NCBI GenBank assembly: GCA_021202635.1
Contig: JAJQCQ010000093.1
Coordinates: 62,001 to 126,000, forward strand
Source of the DNA: Lachnospiraceae bacterium
Lineage (GTDB): Bacteria; Bacillota; Clostridia; Lachnospirales; Lachnospiraceae
Length of the DNA stretch: 64,000 nucleotides
Direction of reading: 5' to 3'
Positions 35,114-43,816 of this stretch are shown here, one piece after another (the stretch's first letter is position 1; every line of letters starts with the position of its first letter). A model generated the notes under the pieces. The model was not told where the DNA came from. It searched no databases and saw only the letters and a program-made list of their open reading frames with translations. A program made the translations under genes and the position numbers.

Positions 35114-36409
35114 TCATACGCCACGCGGCGCGTCCTCTGCTCTGCGCAGAATATCGTATTTCCCGGCTTCGCACTCCAGCCTGACCCACAGCTTCTGCTG
35201 CGGATGCGGCGCACATTCCATCGGTACTCCATCCTGGGTACAGATGCCCAGCACCAGCGTCTGCAGGTTTCTGCCGTCCGGCTTCATCACTTCGATGCGC
35301 TCACCAACAGAAAATTTATTGCGCTGCTCAATGGAATACCAGTCCCCTGCCTGATGGCTCTCCTCTTTTTCGAGAAGGTTTCCGCCCGGCATTTCCTCTT
35401 CTGTCCGGGTATCTCCGATCGTTCCCAGATAGGTATATTCTTTTATATAGGTATTGCTGTCATAGATCTGGGATTCCTGGTTCGGTTTTCCATAGAAAAA
35501 GCCGGTCGTGAACTGCCGGTACGTGCAATTGGATATCTGCTCCCGGTACCAGGGCAGGTTTTCCTCATACAGAGCCGGATCCCGCAGGCAGTCATCAATC
35601 GCCTTGCGGTAAGTGCGCGCTACCGTCGCGACATAGAGTGCGGTTTTCATTCTTCCTTCAATCTTGAAGCTGTCAATTCCCGCCTCCAGCAAATCCGGAA
35701 TGTGTTCGATCATACACAGATCCTTCGAATTAAAAATATAAGTGCCGCGCTCATTTTCCTCAATCGGAAGATACTCTCCCGGCCGCGTTTCTTCTGCAAC
35801 TGCGTATTTCCAGCGGCATGGGTGGGTACAGGCTCCCTGGTTCGCGTCCCGGCCGGTAAAATAATTGCTGAGCAGACAGCGCCCGGAATAAGAAATGCAC
35901 ATGGCTCCGTGCACAAACGTCTCAATCTCCATCGCCGAAGGAAGCTTCGCGCGCAGTTCCCTGATTTCCGCAAGAGAAAGCTCTCGCGCGGTGACAATGC
36001 GTTTCGCCCCCAGCTCCCACCAGAAACGGCAGGTCTCATAATTCGTATTGTTCGCCTGTGTGCTGATGTGCCGCTCAATCTCCGGACAAACGCGTTTCGC
36101 GATCTGAAATACGCCTGGATCCGCGATAATCAGCGCATCCGGGCGCAGCTCTTTTAATTCCTGAAAGTAGCGTTCTACGCCTTCCAGATCGCGGTTATGC
36201 GCCAGAATATTGGCCGTCACATAGACCTTCACCCCGTGCGCATGTGCAAACGCGATTCCCTCCGCCATCTGCGGCATCGTAAAATTCTTCGCCTTTGCCC
36301 GCAGGCCGTAGACTTCTCCGCCGATATACACCGCATCGGAGCCAAACATCACTGCTGTCTTCAAAACCTCCAGGCAGCTCGCCGGAATCAATAACTCTGG
36401 ATGTCTCAC
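35114..36409 (-). CDS. trhP: U32 peptidase family protein, tRNA hydroxylation protein TrhP
   Basis: The N-terminal barrel begins ELLIPASCLEVLKTAVMFGS and includes YVTANILAHNRDL. The four-Cys cluster region is MCISYSGRCLLSNYFTGRDA followed by ACTHPCRW, and the U32 signature DSFKIEGRMKTALYVA is present. Members make ho5U34 in tRNA from prephenate-derived chemistry, with TrmR adding the methyl group. GTG start; GTGA overlaps the trmR stop, and GGGAG lies upstream. This coupling supports the TrhP call over a peptidase. Confidence 0.9.
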   Translation of the reverse strand: MRHPELLIPASCLEVLKTAVMFGSDAVYIGGEVYGLRAKAKNFTMPQMAEGIAFAHAHGVKVYVTANILAHNRDLEGVERYFQELKELRPDALIIADPGVFQIAKRVCPEIERHISTQANNTNYETCRFWWELGAKRIVTARELSLAEIRELRAKLPSAMEIETFVHGAMCISYSGRCLLSNYFTGRDANQGACTHPCRWKYAVAEETRPGEYLPIEENERGTYIFNSKDLCMIEHIPDLLEAGIDSFKIEGRMKTALYVATVARTYRKAIDDCLRDPALYEENLPWYREQISNCTYRQFTTGFFYGKPNQESQIYDSNTYIKEYTYLGTIGDTRTEEEMPGGNLLEKEESHQAGDWYSIEQRNKFSVGERIEVMKPDGRNLQTLVLGICTQDGVPMECAPHPQQKLWVRLECEAGKYDILRRAEDAPRGV

Positions 36410-37113
36410 GAATCAGTCTCCCTCTCTTTTCTCACAAAATCAGACCGTTCTTCCCGCATCATGGGCGTTTCCGCCTGTTTTACCGTGACTGCCGCGCCAT
36501 CCCCGACTGCAACGATCGAGGTCAGAAGGCCCTGCGTGTGCTTCAGCACATACAGATATTCCCGCATCCGTTTGTAGATCGTGCGATCGCGCTGCTCAAT
36601 CGCATAATGCGATTCGATGATATCGCCGTCCTGCAGCACATTATCAGAGACCAGTACGCCATCCACACGCAGCAGCCGCAATACCTCCGGCAGAAAGTGG
36701 ATATACTGCCCCTTTGCCGCATCCATAAAAATAAAATCAAAGGATTCCCTCAAAGACGGCAGAATTTCCTTTGCATCCCCGGGTAAAAGCGTAATTCGCT
36801 CCTCCATCCCGGCCCGTCTGAAATTTTCCCGCGCAAGCGGAATCCGCTTCTCATAGTTTTCGATAGTGGTAATCCGGCATGCCGGATCCGTATTTGCGGC
36901 CATCAAAAGTGCCGAAAATCCGACCGCCGTGCCAACCTCCAGGATCCGGCGCGGCTGATAAATGGCCAGGAGTACCTTCAGAAAGCTCTGCATATCCGGC
37001 CGGATGACCGGCACGTGATTTTCGATCGCAGAGCGTTCCAGGTCATCCAGAAACGCTCCGTTCCCGGTATCCAGTGAGTTGATATAAGCGGACATCCGCT
37101 CTGGTATGATCAT
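36406..37113 (-). CDS. trmR: tRNA 5-hydroxyuridine methyltransferase TrmR
   Basis: A SAM-dependent O-methyltransferase of the YrrM type, with ILEVGTAVGFSALLMA (motif I), ITTIENYEKRIPLA and FDFIFMDAAKGQY (metal-binding Asp). In B. subtilis YrrM methylates ho5U34 to mo5U34 of tRNA, and its gene stands before the U32 genes as here. The 235 residues include a 25-residue charged tail. AAGGCG precedes the ATG. Confidence 0.9.
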   Translation of the reverse strand: MIIPERMSAYINSLDTGNGAFLDDLERSAIENHVPVIRPDMQSFLKVLLAIYQPRRILEVGTAVGFSALLMAANTDPACRITTIENYEKRIPLARENFRRAGMEERITLLPGDAKEILPSLRESFDFIFMDAAKGQYIHFLPEVLRLLRVDGVLVSDNVLQDGDIIESHYAIEQRDRTIYKRMREYLYVLKHTQGLLTSIVAVGDGAAVTVKQAETPMMREERSDFVRKERETDS

Positions 37114-37138
37114 AATCTTCGCCTTATGCCTTTATATA

Positions 37139-37483
37139 CTACTCCAGAACCGCATCCAGATCCAGGTCAATCGCGTCCGCCAGTTCAAACGCCGTCTTCT
37201 GGATCATCCGGCAGATATGCAGTTCCACCTTCAGATACTCATCTACCAGTTCATTTTTCCGAAGCTCAGCCGCGTCCATCCCCAGGCGGGCCTGTTCACT
37301 GTAATAGTCCAGTGTCTCATCCGAAGTCTGCGCCTGATACACGCGTCTGCGGAACGCATTCAGCTTTCCGCGCAGCTCGGCATCTGCCTCTACGATGATC
37401 CGCAGCTTCTGATAGCGCTGATATTCCTCTGTATTCTGAATGCTTTGGATCAGTTCCTGCGTACTTTCTTCAACTGTTCTCAT
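37139..37483 (-). CDS. YlbF/YmcA-family regulator
   Basis: The 114-residue, all-helical protein matches the Com_YlbF family (TQELIQSIQNTEEYQRYQKL, LRGKLNAFRRRVYQAQ, MDAAELRKNELVDEYLKVEL). In B. subtilis YlbF, YmcA and YaaT form a complex that controls RNase Y cleavage. Here it directly follows rnj, another mRNA decay factor, in the same direction, which supports a role in RNA turnover. It could equally be the YmcA paralogue. Confidence 0.85.
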   Translation of the reverse strand: MRTVEESTQELIQSIQNTEEYQRYQKLRIIVEADAELRGKLNAFRRRVYQAQTSDETLDYYSEQARLGMDAAELRKNELVDEYLKVELHICRMIQKTAFELADAIDLDLDAVLE

Positions 37484-37523
37484 ATTCCGATTTCCATTGT
37501 TTCTTTTTACAATTCCTTTGCAT

Positions 37524-39206
37524 TTATTCGACTTCCATTATAATGGGAAGTATCATCGGCCTTCTCTTCGTTCGCTTCCACAGGAATTCACCGAGGGAAT
37601 CCCGAATGGCATTTTTCATCTTCGCCCAGTCCAGAATGCGGTGGGAATTGCAGTATTCCATCGCTTCCTCCACAACCGCGCAGGCCTCTTCCATCAGGTC
37701 TTCTGCCTCCCGGACATACACAAAGCCTCTGGATACGATATCCGGTCCGGAAAGGATCTGACCGCTGTATTTTTCCAGCGTCAGCACGGCAATGACAATG
37801 CCGTCCTCCGCCAGATGCTGGCGGTCACGCAGCACGATATTGCCGACATCACCGACGCCAAGTCCATCGACCAGAATAGACCCTGTCTGTACCTGTCCGG
37901 TCACCGCCGCAGAATCCGCGTCAAGCTCCAGCACATCCCCGGCTCTGAGCATCAGAATGTGATCCTTAGGGATGCCAAGCTCCTCCACCAGCTCCGCCTG
38001 CGCTTTCAGGTGGCGGTACTCGCCGTGCACCGGAATCGCATATTTCGGTTTTACCAGAGAATAGATCAGCTTGATATCCTCCTGGCAGGCATGGCCGGAA
38101 ACATGGGTATCCTGGAACACCACCTTGATTCCTTTTTCGGAAAGCTCATTGATGACCTTGGAAACCGCTTTCTCGTTGCCCGGAATCGGGTTCGAGCTGA
38201 AAATCACGACGTCATTCGGATGAATCGCAATTTTTTTATGCATATTCGCGGCAATCCGGGAGAGTGCAGCCATCGGCTCGCCCTGGCTGCCTGTCGTAAT
38301 CAGAACGAGCTGCTCATCCGTGTAGTTTTTCATTTCATCCAGATCGATCAGCGTATTCTGCGGAATATTGATATATCCCAGCTCAGACGCGATCGATATG
38401 ACAGTCACCATGCTGCGCCCCTCGATCACGACCTTTCTGCCATATTTATAAGCCGTATTGATGATCTGCTGCACGCGGTCCACATTAGAAGCAAACGTCG
38501 CAATGAAAATCCTGCGATTCACATTCTCCGAAAACAGATGATCAAAGGTCTTGCCCACCGTCCGCTCTGACGCAGTAAAGCCCGGATTCTCTGCATTCGT
38601 GCTGTCGCACATCAGAGCCAGCACACCTTTTTTGCCAAGCTCCGCAAAGCGCTGCAGGTCAATGGCATCGCCAAAAACCGGCGTATAATCCACCTTAAAG
38701 TCGCCCGTGTGTATCACAATCCCCGCCGGTGAATAAATCGCCAGCGCCACCGCGTCCGCAATGCTGTGATTGGTGCGGATAAATTCCACACGGAAATCGC
38801 CCAGATTGATCATCTGCCCCTGTTTCACCACCTTGCGTCTCGTGGTGCGCAGCTGGCCGCTCTCTTCCAGCTTGTGTTCAATCAGCCCCATCGTCAGTTT
38901 CGTCGCGTATAACGGTACATTCACATCATTCAGAATATAGGAAATTGCCCCGATATGGTCTTCATGACCGTGCGTAAACACGAACCCCTTTACCTTCTCC
39001 AGATTCTCTTTCAGATAAGTGACATCCGGAATGACAAGATCCACCCCGAGCATGTCTTCCTCCGGAAATGCCAGACCGCAGTCCACAACAATAATGCTGT
39101 CATTATACTCAAATGCCGTGATATTCATACCGATCAGGCCAAGTCCGCCAATCGGTATAATTTTTAATCTCCCCGTATTGTTCTGTCTGTTCTGTTCTTT
39201 TTTCAA
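37524..39206 (-). CDS. rnj: Ribonuclease J
   Basis: This metallo-beta-lactamase/beta-CASP nuclease matures and degrades RNA. The zinc motif is FVFTHGHEDHIGA, with further ligands in RTNHSIADAVAL, HTGDFKVDYTP and IPVHGEYRHLKA. The full length is 560 residues, with the RNase J C-terminal domain. I start at the TTG at 39206, which gives the family start KKEQNRQN and has AAAGAGG upstream; the frame extends 11 codons to a GTG. Confidence 0.95.
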   Translation of the reverse strand: MKKEQNRQNNTGRLKIIPIGGLGLIGMNITAFEYNDSIIVVDCGLAFPEEDMLGVDLVIPDVTYLKENLEKVKGFVFTHGHEDHIGAISYILNDVNVPLYATKLTMGLIEHKLEESGQLRTTRRKVVKQGQMINLGDFRVEFIRTNHSIADAVALAIYSPAGIVIHTGDFKVDYTPVFGDAIDLQRFAELGKKGVLALMCDSTNAENPGFTASERTVGKTFDHLFSENVNRRIFIATFASNVDRVQQIINTAYKYGRKVVIEGRSMVTVISIASELGYINIPQNTLIDLDEMKNYTDEQLVLITTGSQGEPMAALSRIAANMHKKIAIHPNDVVIFSSNPIPGNEKAVSKVINELSEKGIKVVFQDTHVSGHACQEDIKLIYSLVKPKYAIPVHGEYRHLKAQAELVEELGIPKDHILMLRAGDVLELDADSAAVTGQVQTGSILVDGLGVGDVGNIVLRDRQHLAEDGIVIAVLTLEKYSGQILSGPDIVSRGFVYVREAEDLMEEACAVVEEAMEYCNSHRILDWAKMKNAIRDSLGEFLWKRTKRRPMILPIIMEVE

Positions 39207-39330
39207 TATCTCATACCTCTTTCCTGCGTTTTCACGCACAAATAGTAAGGTGTCCTTAAAGGCACCAATTCATGTAACCGTTTTCATTTTATGGCAGGCA
39301 CAAACCATTCCACCCGCCTCTTTTATCTGT

Positions 39331-39597
39331 TCAGAGCTGTATGTCCACGTCCTCCAAAAGCTCTGCAAAGATCTTTGATAATACTTCCAGCTCGTTTTCA
39401 TCCTCTACGAACTCATAAGCAGCGTCCGCTTCTCCGTCTTCCGATGTGTCTTTCAGGATGTAAACCTCCGCATCCTCTTCCTCATCCTCGGACTCTGTCA
39501 CCAGCAGGTAGGAAACGCCGTTAATCCTGGTCTCTTCCAGAACATAAAACCAGATCGCCTCTCCGTCTTCTGCCGGGCGAAATGCTATTTTTTCCAT
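39331..39597 (-). CDS. DUF1292 protein (YrzB-like)
   Basis: The acidic 88-residue protein matches DUF1292: EKIAFRPAEDGEAIWFYVLE, ETRINGVSYLLVTESEDEEE and AEVYILKDTSE. The function is unknown, but it is encoded after ireB and ruvX across Firmicutes, as here. The ATG at 39597 fits homologue starts. A 62-bp repeat and 40 further bases separate it from ruvX. Confidence 0.9.
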   Translation of the reverse strand: MEKIAFRPAEDGEAIWFYVLEETRINGVSYLLVTESEDEEEDAEVYILKDTSEDGEADAAYEFVEDENELEVLSKIFAELLEDVDIQL

Positions 39598-39615
39598 ATT
39601 CTCCCTGTCCTTATT

Positions 39616-39677
39616 GTTATCGGTCACACCCGGACCAGATTCGCCTTATTTTTACCTCTACAGGAGTGCCCCATAAC
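39616..39677. repeat. Family C 62-bp palindromic repeat, copy 1
   Basis: Starts GTTATCGGTCACACC, contains CCAGATT and TTATTTTTACC, and ends CATAAC. It is exactly as long as the copies at 48736 and 50321. Confidence 0.7.
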
Positions 39678-39715
39678 TCTTATTTGCCATATGCCGCCCG
39701 CCAGGCCAGCCGTAC

Positions 39716-40183
39716 TTAAACGTTTTCGTTCGTTCCCGCACTTTCCTCTCTTCCGCTCTTGCACTGTTTCAAATCCAGGTATCCCTGAAGGATGTACACA
39801 GCGGCAATCATATCCACGTACTCTTTGCGATTTTCCCGCCGAACACCGCTTTCCATCAGTGTCCGGTTCGCCGCGACAGTCGTCAGGCGTTCGTCCCACA
39901 TGACGACAGGCAGCCCTGTCCGTCTTTTCAGCATCTCACCAAATTCCAGTGATTTCTCTGCCCGCTCCCCGACAGTATTATTCATATTCTTCGGATAGCC
40001 AAGCACAATCTCCGTCACACCATACTGTCCGACAAGCTCTTCTATGCGCGCAAGCGTCCTGCGCAGCTTATTCTCCTGTGTCCGTGTAATAGTCTCTATG
40101 CCCTGCGCCGTCAGTCCCAGCGGATCGCTTACCGCAACACCGACTGTCTTAGAGCCATAGTCCAGTCCCATAACGCGGATCAT
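39716..40183 (-). CDS. ruvX: RuvX/YqgF Holliday junction resolvase-like protein
   Basis: The RNase H-like fold is shown by [45 protein letters not shown] and [14 protein letters not shown]; the acidic residues are in place. Members act in 16S rRNA 5' processing (YqgF) and may cut Holliday junctions. The ATG at 40183 overlaps the ireB stop (ATGA) with GGAGAG upstream. The C-terminal 12 residues are extra. Confidence 0.93.
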   Translation of the reverse strand: MIRVMGLDYGSKTVGVAVSDPLGLTAQGIETITRTQENKLRRTLARIEELVGQYGVTEIVLGYPKNMNNTVGERAEKSLEFGEMLKRRTGLPVVMWDERLTTVAANRTLMESGVRRENRKEYVDMIAAVYILQGYLDLKQCKSGREESAGTNENV

Positions 40184-40455
40184 TCGTCTCTCCGCTCCCA
40201 TGATTTATTCCTGATGTATTCCCGCAAAAGCTCTTCAACAAGCTCGTCTCGCTCCACTTTCATAATCATGCTGCGCGCGTTATTATGGCTGGTAATATAA
40301 GTCGGGTCACCTGACATAATATAGCCAACGATCTGATTGACCGGATTATACCCCTTCTCCGCCATCGCGTTGTAAACCACATCCAGCACTGTCTTCACGC
40401 GTGTCTCCGGATCCGTCGTATATTTAAAGTACTGTGTGTTATTAATCTCTGCCAT
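40180..40455 (-). CDS. IreB-family regulatory phosphoprotein (UPF0297)
   Basis: The 91 residues match the family from the start ([20 protein letters not shown]) to [20 protein letters not shown]. In Enterococcus IreB is phosphorylated on Thr by the Ser/Thr kinase IreK and affects cephalosporin resistance. The ireB-ruvX-DUF1292 order is the usual one in Firmicutes. Confidence 0.93.
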   Translation of the reverse strand: MAEINNTQYFKYTTDPETRVKTVLDVVYNAMAEKGYNPVNQIVGYIMSGDPTYITSHNNARSMIMKVERDELVEELLREYIRNKSWERRDE

Positions 40456-40550
40456 CTTTTCACGTCCTTTGTACCCACATTTCTAGACTTTTTTATTCTA
40501 ATATATCTGACGAAATAATTCAACCCTTTTTAAAAAAGATTCGCAAACTT

Positions 40551-41945
40551 TCAGTTTTCGTGCATTAGCAAATAAATATGTGGCGAGATCTGCCTTCCCA
40601 GTTTTCCGGTCAATATCCGGTTGGTGAAATCCTTCTCCGCCAGAACTGCCGCCCGGATATATTCCCTTGTGTACCCAAGAAAATACGCCGTCCCGTCAAT
40701 CTCTTCTTTTTCCTCAAAAAGCACTTCCACCGTTTTTCCGGCACATTCAGCTTCAAACCGGCTGCGATTCCGCTCTCCGAGCTCCATAAGGATATCACTG
40801 CGCACTCCCTTTTCTGCTTCCGCAAGCTGCCCCGGCATGGCCGCCGCGCGCGTTCCCTGCCGTCTGGAATACTTAAAAATATGCGTTTCATACAAATGAA
40901 GCTTCTCTAAGAAGCTCACCGTCGTATCGAATTCCTCCTGCGTCTCCTGCGGAAAACCAACAATCACATCGGTCGTAATTGCGGGACGATCAAATACCTT
41001 CCGCAGGATCCTGCATTTTTCCTCAAATTCCTCTGCGGTATACCGACGGTTCATTCGCTTTAAAACAGAAGTGCAGCCGCTCTGCAGGGAAAGATGAAAA
41101 TGCGGGCAGACCTTTGGCAATGCCCGCAGAGCGGCTGCAAATTCTTCCGTAACAATCCCAGGCTCCAGGGAACCCAGACGAATACGGGTGATTCCCGGCA
41201 CCTCATGCACCGCCTGAATCAGGCTAAGAAGAGACATCCCGCCATTGCTGTCACAGGAACCATACGAGCCGGAGGCCACATCAAAATCACTGCCATAGGA
41301 GCTCAGATGAATCCCCGTCAGAACCACCTCGCGACAGCCGTTTTCCGCCAGAATTCCGACTTCACGCAGAACCTCCTCCGGCCTGCGGCTCCTCACACGG
41401 CCGCGTGCGTACGGAATAATACAATAGGTGCAAAACTGATTGCAGCCGTCCTGCACTTTAATATAAGCGCGTGTATGTTCCTCCGTACAGGTAATGGAAA
41501 GGTTCTCATATTCGTGATTATGATTGATGTCGATCTTTCCGACTACCCGGCCATTCACTGTTTCAAACTCAGGAGCTGCGGATTCCTTTCCTTCCCGCGC
41601 TGCCTCAAACATCCGCAGAGCTTCCAGCAGATCCTTTTTGCAATTATTTCCAAGCACCAGGTCCGCCATACCGTCCTCTTCGACCGGGTGCTCCGCTGTC
41701 TGCACATAACAGCCTGCCGCCACTATGATCGCATCCGGGTTCATTTTCCGGGCTTTGTGCAGCATTTGCCGCGACTTGCGGTCCGCAATATTCGTTACTG
41801 TGCAGGTGTTAATCACATACACATCCGCGCCCGGCGCGAACGGCACAATCTCATATCCCGCTTCCTCCAGAAGCTGCCGCATGGCTTCCGTCTCATATGC
41901 GTTTACCTTACAGCCCAGATTGTGAAGCGCTGCTTTTTTTCCCAT
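40551..41945 (-). CDS. mtaB: tRNA t6A37 methylthiotransferase MtaB
   Basis: This radical-SAM enzyme turns t6A37 into ms2t6A37. The N-terminal UPF0004 domain has HNLGCKVNAYETEAM and further Cys in NTCTVTNIADRKS and AAGCYVQTA. The radical SAM motif is CNQFCTYCIIPYARG, and a TRAM domain is at the end. I start at 41945 (464 residues), where GAGG precedes the ATG and homologues begin. Confidence 0.94.
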   Translation of the reverse strand: MGKKAALHNLGCKVNAYETEAMRQLLEEAGYEIVPFAPGADVYVINTCTVTNIADRKSRQMLHKARKMNPDAIIVAAGCYVQTAEHPVEEDGMADLVLGNNCKKDLLEALRMFEAAREGKESAAPEFETVNGRVVGKIDINHNHEYENLSITCTEEHTRAYIKVQDGCNQFCTYCIIPYARGRVRSRRPEEVLREVGILAENGCREVVLTGIHLSSYGSDFDVASGSYGSCDSNGGMSLLSLIQAVHEVPGITRIRLGSLEPGIVTEEFAAALRALPKVCPHFHLSLQSGCTSVLKRMNRRYTAEEFEEKCRILRKVFDRPAITTDVIVGFPQETQEEFDTTVSFLEKLHLYETHIFKYSRRQGTRAAAMPGQLAEAEKGVRSDILMELGERNRSRFEAECAGKTVEVLFEEKEEIDGTAYFLGYTREYIRAAVLAEKDFTNRILTGKLGRQISPHIYLLMHEN

Positions 41946-42085
41946 AGTCAATTCCTCTTTTCGATCGCCGGCCCTGCTCCATATAGGCATCTTGCTCCCA
42001 TCTTCCCGCAGTGAAACGGTAATTTCACGTAAAACAGCCGTCATATTTTACAAAGAATACATCAGAACTTCCGCTGATTTATTCT

Positions 42086-42114
42086 TGACTTTTTGCGCGC
42101 CAGACAGTAAGATA
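42086..42114 (+). promoter_or_regulatory. Promoter for the HPr-like gene
   Basis: TTGACT (42086-42091) and TAAGAT (42109-42114) with a 17-base spacer, about 43 bases before the start codon. Confidence 0.65.
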
Positions 42115-42156
42115 AGAAAGGTTCCATCATTAAAAACTACATGGAGGGGTGATATT

Positions 42157-42390
42157 ATGAAAACAGTACAGATTTCTTTAAATTCAATTGATAAAGTAAA
42201 ATCTTTCGTAAATGACATTACGAAGTTTGACAACGATTTTGATCTCGTGTCCGGCCGCTATGTCATTGATGCAAAGTCTATCATGGGGGTCTTCAGCCTG
42301 GATCTTTCCAAACCGATTGATCTGAATATCCATGCGGAAGATAATATCGATGAAATCCTGACTGTACTTGACGCATACATTATCCAGTAA
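42157..42390 (+). CDS. HPr-like protein lacking the active-site histidine
   Basis: The 77 residues align with HPr over the whole length: the region around Ser46 is kept (DAKSIMGVFSLDLSKPIDL), and the helix after residue 16 is similar (FVNDITKFDNDFDL). The GxHARPA motif with the phosphorylated His15 is absent; the corresponding stretch is LNSIDKVKSF. It therefore cannot carry phosphate from enzyme I and may be a regulatory, Crh-like form using the Ser site. GGAGGGG precedes the ATG. It is the only plus-strand gene between 22 and 54 kb. Confidence 0.82.
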   Translation: MKTVQISLNSIDKVKSFVNDITKFDNDFDLVSGRYVIDAKSIMGVFSLDLSKPIDLNIHAEDNIDEILTVLDAYIIQ

Positions 42391-42432
42391 TGCGGTCACA
42401 GAGCAGATTTTCGTAAATAAAAATGAAGTTTC

Positions 42433-42466
42433 GGAGACGGCGGGCAGCCGTCTCCCTTTTCTTTTC
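42433..42466 (+). terminator. Intrinsic terminator of the HPr-like gene
   Basis: GGAGACGGC pairs with GCCGTCTCC around a five-base loop and is followed by CTTTTCTTTTC. Confidence 0.85.
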
Positions 42467-42518
42467 TATGCGCACGGGCGAGCATGGAAATTTGCGGCTT
42501 GCGCTGCACCCGCCCTGA
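42467..42518. repeat. Inverted partial family A repeat next to thiI
   Basis: The sequence from TATGCGCACGGG through GGAAATTTGCGGCTTGCGC to CACCCGCC is the reverse complement of 9286-9336 with few changes. It abuts the thiI stop codon. Confidence 0.6.
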
Positions 42519-42519
42519 A

Positions 42520-43698
42520 TTATTCTACCCGTATCGTCTCTGCGGTCTCGATGGCCGTCTCCACCATCTGGTCAATCTTATCCTGCAGCTTCAGCTCCGA
42601 ACGCTGGATCACCTTCCGGTTTGGTTTTGTCACCGGATGCTTCGCCACAAAAATTGTACAGCAATCTTCAAATGGCAGGATCGATGTCTCAAAGGTATCG
42701 ATTTTCTTTGCAACCTCGACGATCTCCTGTTTGTCAAAGCCAATCAGTGGGCGGAAGACAGGCAGGTCGCATACCTCGTTTGTCGCGGCAAGGCTCTGAA
42801 TGGTCTGGCTTGCCACCTGGCCAACACTTTCGCCCGTGATCAGAGCCATAGAGCCGTCCAGCGCGGCAAAGCGCTCCGCGATCCGCATCATATAGCGCCG
42901 CATAATGATTGTCAGCTCATCGTGCGGACACTTCTCGTAAATGTAAAGCTGTATCTCTGTGAAATTCACCACGTGGAGGCGGATTGGGCCGGTATATCTC
43001 GCCACAAGCTTCGCCAGATCCACTACCTTTTGCTTCGCTCGGTCACTTGTGTAAGGCGGCGCATGAAAATAGACTGCGTCGATTACCACGCCGCGCTTGC
43101 CAATCATATACCCGGCTACCGGGCTGTCAATCCCGCCGGAGAGCAGCAGCATCGCCCGCCCGCTCGTGCCAACCGGCATCCCGCCGGGACCCGGGATGAT
43201 TTTGGAATAAATATAGATCTTTTCCCGAATCTCAACATGAAGCAGAAGCTCCGGGCTGTGGACATCCACCTTCATTTCCGGAAACGCGTCCAGGATCCGG
43301 CCGCCCAGCTCGCTGTTGACCTCCATCGAATCAATGGGAAAGCTCTTTTTTGCCCGGCGCGTCACCACCTTGAAGGTCTGATGATGCGTCTCGTATACCT
43401 CCGTGAGGAAACGGACGACGTCATTGCCAAGCTCATCCAGACCGTTATCCTCCACTTTCATCACCGGACAGAAGCCGACAATTCCAAAGACACGCTGCAG
43501 AGCTTCGACGACCTCGTCATAATCGTAATCGCTCTCACAATCCACATAAATTCTGCCCTGCTCCCGCGTCACCAGAAAATCTCCGTCCACCTTCGAGAGC
43601 GCATGGCGAATCTGTTTTACCAGCGCTTCCTCAAACAGGTGACGATTCTTTCCCTTGATCGCGATTTCTCCATATTTAATCAAAAATGTTCTGAACAT
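42520..43698 (-). CDS. thiI: tRNA 4-thiouridine synthase ThiI
   Basis: A ferredoxin-like NFLD and THUMP domain (about 1-165) precede the adenylating PP-loop domain with MLLLSGGIDSPVAGYMIG. It thiolates U8 of tRNA with sulphur from a cysteine desulfurase and may also serve thiazole synthesis. No rhodanese domain is present, as usual in Firmicutes. The ATG at 43698 has AAAGGA upstream. It follows the desulfurase gene, which fits a dedicated sulphur relay. Confidence 0.94.
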   Translation of the reverse strand: MFRTFLIKYGEIAIKGKNRHLFEEALVKQIRHALSKVDGDFLVTREQGRIYVDCESDYDYDEVVEALQRVFGIVGFCPVMKVEDNGLDELGNDVVRFLTEVYETHHQTFKVVTRRAKKSFPIDSMEVNSELGGRILDAFPEMKVDVHSPELLLHVEIREKIYIYSKIIPGPGGMPVGTSGRAMLLLSGGIDSPVAGYMIGKRGVVIDAVYFHAPPYTSDRAKQKVVDLAKLVARYTGPIRLHVVNFTEIQLYIYEKCPHDELTIIMRRYMMRIAERFAALDGSMALITGESVGQVASQTIQSLAATNEVCDLPVFRPLIGFDKQEIVEVAKKIDTFETSILPFEDCCTIFVAKHPVTKPNRKVIQRSELKLQDKIDQMVETAIETAETIRVE

Positions 43699-43816
43699 AT
43701 TTTTCCTTTCCCCTTGCATGATTCCCCTGCATTCGGAGGTTCGCCGTTTTGTGACCTTGTTCCGGAAAGCATGTTTCGCAATCCTGTGAGCCTTCCGCAC
43801 ATTTGCACATGGCTTC

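Noticed and set aside
33560-36157. 865-codon plus-strand open frame
   Set aside because: It lies antisense to the two fumarase genes and trhP, all with conserved motifs and ribosome sites. The frame is a by-product of GC-rich codon use.
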